Assembly: GCA_902579115.1 (NCBI GenBank)
Contig: CACHFP010000003.1
Coordinates: forward strand, 37,001-101,000
Source: an uncultured Pelagibacteraceae bacterium
GTDB lineage: Bacteria > Pseudomonadota > Alphaproteobacteria > Pelagibacterales > Pelagibacteraceae
Reading direction: 5' to 3'
DNA length: 64,000 nucleotides
Of the stretch, positions 62,549 through 64,000 are shown one piece after another; positions within the stretch are counted from its first letter, which is position 1, and every line of letters starts with the position of its first letter. The position numbers were made by a program, and so were the translations under genes. Under the pieces are notes generated by a model. That model was not told the DNA's origin and made no database searches. It saw only the letters and a program-made list of their open reading frames with translations.

Positions 62549-63627
62549 CCACACTGTGCTTTATGCATTAAAAGGTGATCTAAAAGCACACAATTTATCA
62601 TTGCCTCACCTATAGGCACTGCTCTTATACCTACACATGGGTCGTGTCTTCCTTTTACTGAAATTTTAGTATTTTTTCCTTTTTTATCTATAGTATTTCT
62701 ACTTGTTAAAATCGATGAAGTTGGCTTAACTGCAAACGAGGCAACAATGTCCTGACCTGAAGAAATTCCACCAAGAATTCCTCCAGCATGATTAGATCTA
62801 AATTTAACTCGACCACCACCTTTGCTAATTTCATCAGAGTTTTCTTCTCCACTTAAAAAAGCTGAGTTCATTCCCGCTCCAATATTTACTCCCTTGACTG
62901 CATTTATACTCATTAATGCTGCCGCAATATCAGTATCTAGTTTGGAGTAAATAGGCGCGCCCAAGCCTAAAGGAACTCCAGACGCTCTTAATTCTATGAT
63001 TGCACCACATGATGAACCAGCTTTTCTAACAGCTAAAAGATATTTTTCCCAAAGTTTTACAGAATTTTTATCAGGACAGAAAAAAGGATTTTTTCTTATT
63101 TCACTATTTTTCCAATTTGATTTATCGCAAGACATTAAACCTAATTGGGTGACTGCTCCAATAACATTAAATTTTGATCCAATTATTTTTTTTAAAACAA
63201 CTTTTGCAACAGCTCCAGCTGCCACTCTACATGCAGTCTCTCTAGCAGATTGTCGTCCACCACCTCTATAGTCTCTAATCCCGTATTTTTTGAAATAAGT
63301 AAAATCAGCATGTCCAGGCCTAAATTTATTCTTAATTGTTTCATAATCTCGAGATCTTTTATCCTCATTGTGAATTATAATTGAAATCGGTGTCCCTGTT
63401 GTTTTACCCTCAAATACTCCAGATAAAATTATAGCTTTATCAGACTCTTTTCTTTGAGTAGTAAATTTTGACTGTCCAGGTCTTCTCCTATCCATATCTT
63501 TTTGAATATCACTCTCAGATAAAGGTATATTTGGCGGACACCCATCAATTACACAGCCAATAGCTGGACCATGGGATTCCCCCCATGTAGTGAACCTAAA
63601 AATTTTTCCAAAAGTATTAAAAGACAT
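62545..63627 (-). CDS. aroC: Chorismate synthase
   Basis: A 360-residue FMN-dependent enzyme, last step of the shikimate path. [16 protein letters not shown] at the N-terminus, [16 protein letters not shown] near residue 46, [37 protein letters not shown] near residue 103 (as separate conserved blocks) and [18 protein letters not shown] near the C-terminus are signatures. Divergent from pdxH with 34 bp between. Confidence 0.97.
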   Translation of the reverse strand: MSFNTFGKIFRFTTWGESHGPAIGCVIDGCPPNIPLSESDIQKDMDRRRPGQSKFTTQRKESDKAIILSGVFEGKTTGTPISIIIHNEDKRSRDYETIKNKFRPGHADFTYFKKYGIRDYRGGGRQSARETACRVAAGAVAKVVLKKIIGSKFNVIGAVTQLGLMSCDKSNWKNSEIRKNPFFCPDKNSVKLWEKYLLAVRKAGSSCGAIIELRASGVPLGLGAPIYSKLDTDIAAALMSINAVKGVNIGAGMNSAFLSGEENSDEISKGGGRVKFRSNHAGGILGGISSGQDIVASFAVKPTSSILTSRNTIDKKGKNTKISVKGRHDPCVGIRAVPIGEAMINCVLLDHLLMHKAQCG

Positions 63628-63661
63628 AGATAATTAATGTATAAATTATTTTAAAGAAATT

Positions 63662-64000
63662 ATGAATCAAAAAAATGGCAAAAATTCATTGGGTTTAGAT
63701 ATTATTTTTGAAGATTTAGATAATCCTATAGAATTGTTTAAAAAATGGTTTGCAAAAGCAGACGAAAGTGAAATTAATGACCCTAATGCTGTGGCTATCG
63801 CAACTTCGAATAAACATAATCAACCAAATGTAAGAATGGTTCTTCTTAAAGGTTTAAGCGAGAAAGGGTTTGTTTTTTATACTAATTTTGAGAGCAAAAA
63901 AGGTGAAGAACTTAAAGAAAATCAAAAAGCCTCTATGTGTTTTCATTGGAAAAGTTTAAGACGTCAAGTTAGAGCTATCGGAAAAGTAGAACAGGTCTCA
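63662..64000 (+). CDS. pdxH: Pyridoxine/pyridoxamine 5'-phosphate oxidase, 3' end outside window
   Basis: The first 113 codons of a gene cut by the right edge. [38 protein letters not shown] and [16 protein letters not shown], then [18 protein letters not shown] are the conserved N-terminal half of PdxH, including the FMN-binding RxVLLKG block. It makes pyridoxal 5'-phosphate, the cofactor of the PseC aminotransferase and many others. Confidence 0.93.
   Translation, partial: MNQKNGKNSLGLDIIFEDLDNPIELFKKWFAKADESEINDPNAVAIATSNKHNQPNVRMVLLKGLSEKGFVFYTNFESKKGEELKENQKASMCFHWKSLRRQVRAIGKVEQVS

Overview
The window is very AT-rich, densely packed and rich in overlapping genes. Its housekeeping content is alphaproteobacterial: a DUF1013/TrcR regulator, split pntA (pntAA/pntAB) beside a tiny aa3-oxidase subunit IV gene, xseB-ispA-dxs, and class I aldolase with pgk and tkt. 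The most telling feature is a 5S rRNA gene with no 23S next to it, at the edge of a large surface-polysaccharide island. This is the layout known for SAR11 (Candidatus Pelagibacter), where hypervariable region 2 separates 23S from 5S. I read the window as a SAR11-clade chromosome. No mobile element, prophage or CRISPR array is visible.

Layout. (1) About 1-23350 is the surface-glycan island. It starts with an acetamidino-sugar module: two N-acetyl-sugar amidotransferases (one cut by the window edge), HisH, a HisF that lacks one catalytic Asp, a LA_1612-like O-antigen protein and a sulfotransferase-like protein. Next is a pseudaminic-acid-type nonulosonate module (PseB, PseC, PseI, PseF) with a formyltransferase, two methyltransferases and several unknown proteins, but no recognisable PseG or PseH. 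Then come a MarR_EPS regulator, a LIC12162-family transferase, and a minus-strand operon pairing an SDR, a KdsB-like cytidylyltransferase, an AroB-like sugar-phosphate cyclase and a radical SAM/SPASM protein. A membrane SGNH-hydrolase-like protein and a GT2 glycosyltransferase close the island. (2) 23353-23855 holds tRNA-Val, the isolated 5S rRNA, rpmJ starting 6 nt after the 5S, and a 36-residue oxidase subunit. (3) 23874-34995 is housekeeping: transhydrogenase, transaldolase, initiator tRNA, cold-shock protein, rpsU (with an ATT start), TrcR, L31, an IMPase-family phosphatase, EF-P, ThiE, aldolase, Pgk and transketolase. (4) 35053-50765 is a long plus-strand run: DUF4164-like/ZapA, folate enzyme, YmdB-like, YebC, a RuvC-like nuclease, the whole Tol-Pal system, TilS, FtsH, FolP, GlmM, ThiD and PurA. 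(5) rpoH and rluD lie on the minus strand, followed by tRNA-Arg. (6) 52778-57060 is a second, smaller glycan cluster (two glycosyltransferases, GalE, FkbM methyltransferase, 2OG-Fe(II) oxygenase) joined to an ABC-2 exporter and a Sua5-type gene. (7) The right edge carries xseB-ispA-dxs, aroC and a truncated pdxH.

Working together: the two islands would build and decorate surface glycan with unusual charged sugars (amidinated, N-formylated, methylated, perhaps sulfated, and possibly a CMP-activated cyclitol). A 17-bp dyad, TGTACAA-N3-TTGAACA, occurs in both divergent intergenic regions of the large island and could be a shared operator. Compactness shows in three convergent gene pairs whose stop codons share one 4-bp TTAA/TTAG.
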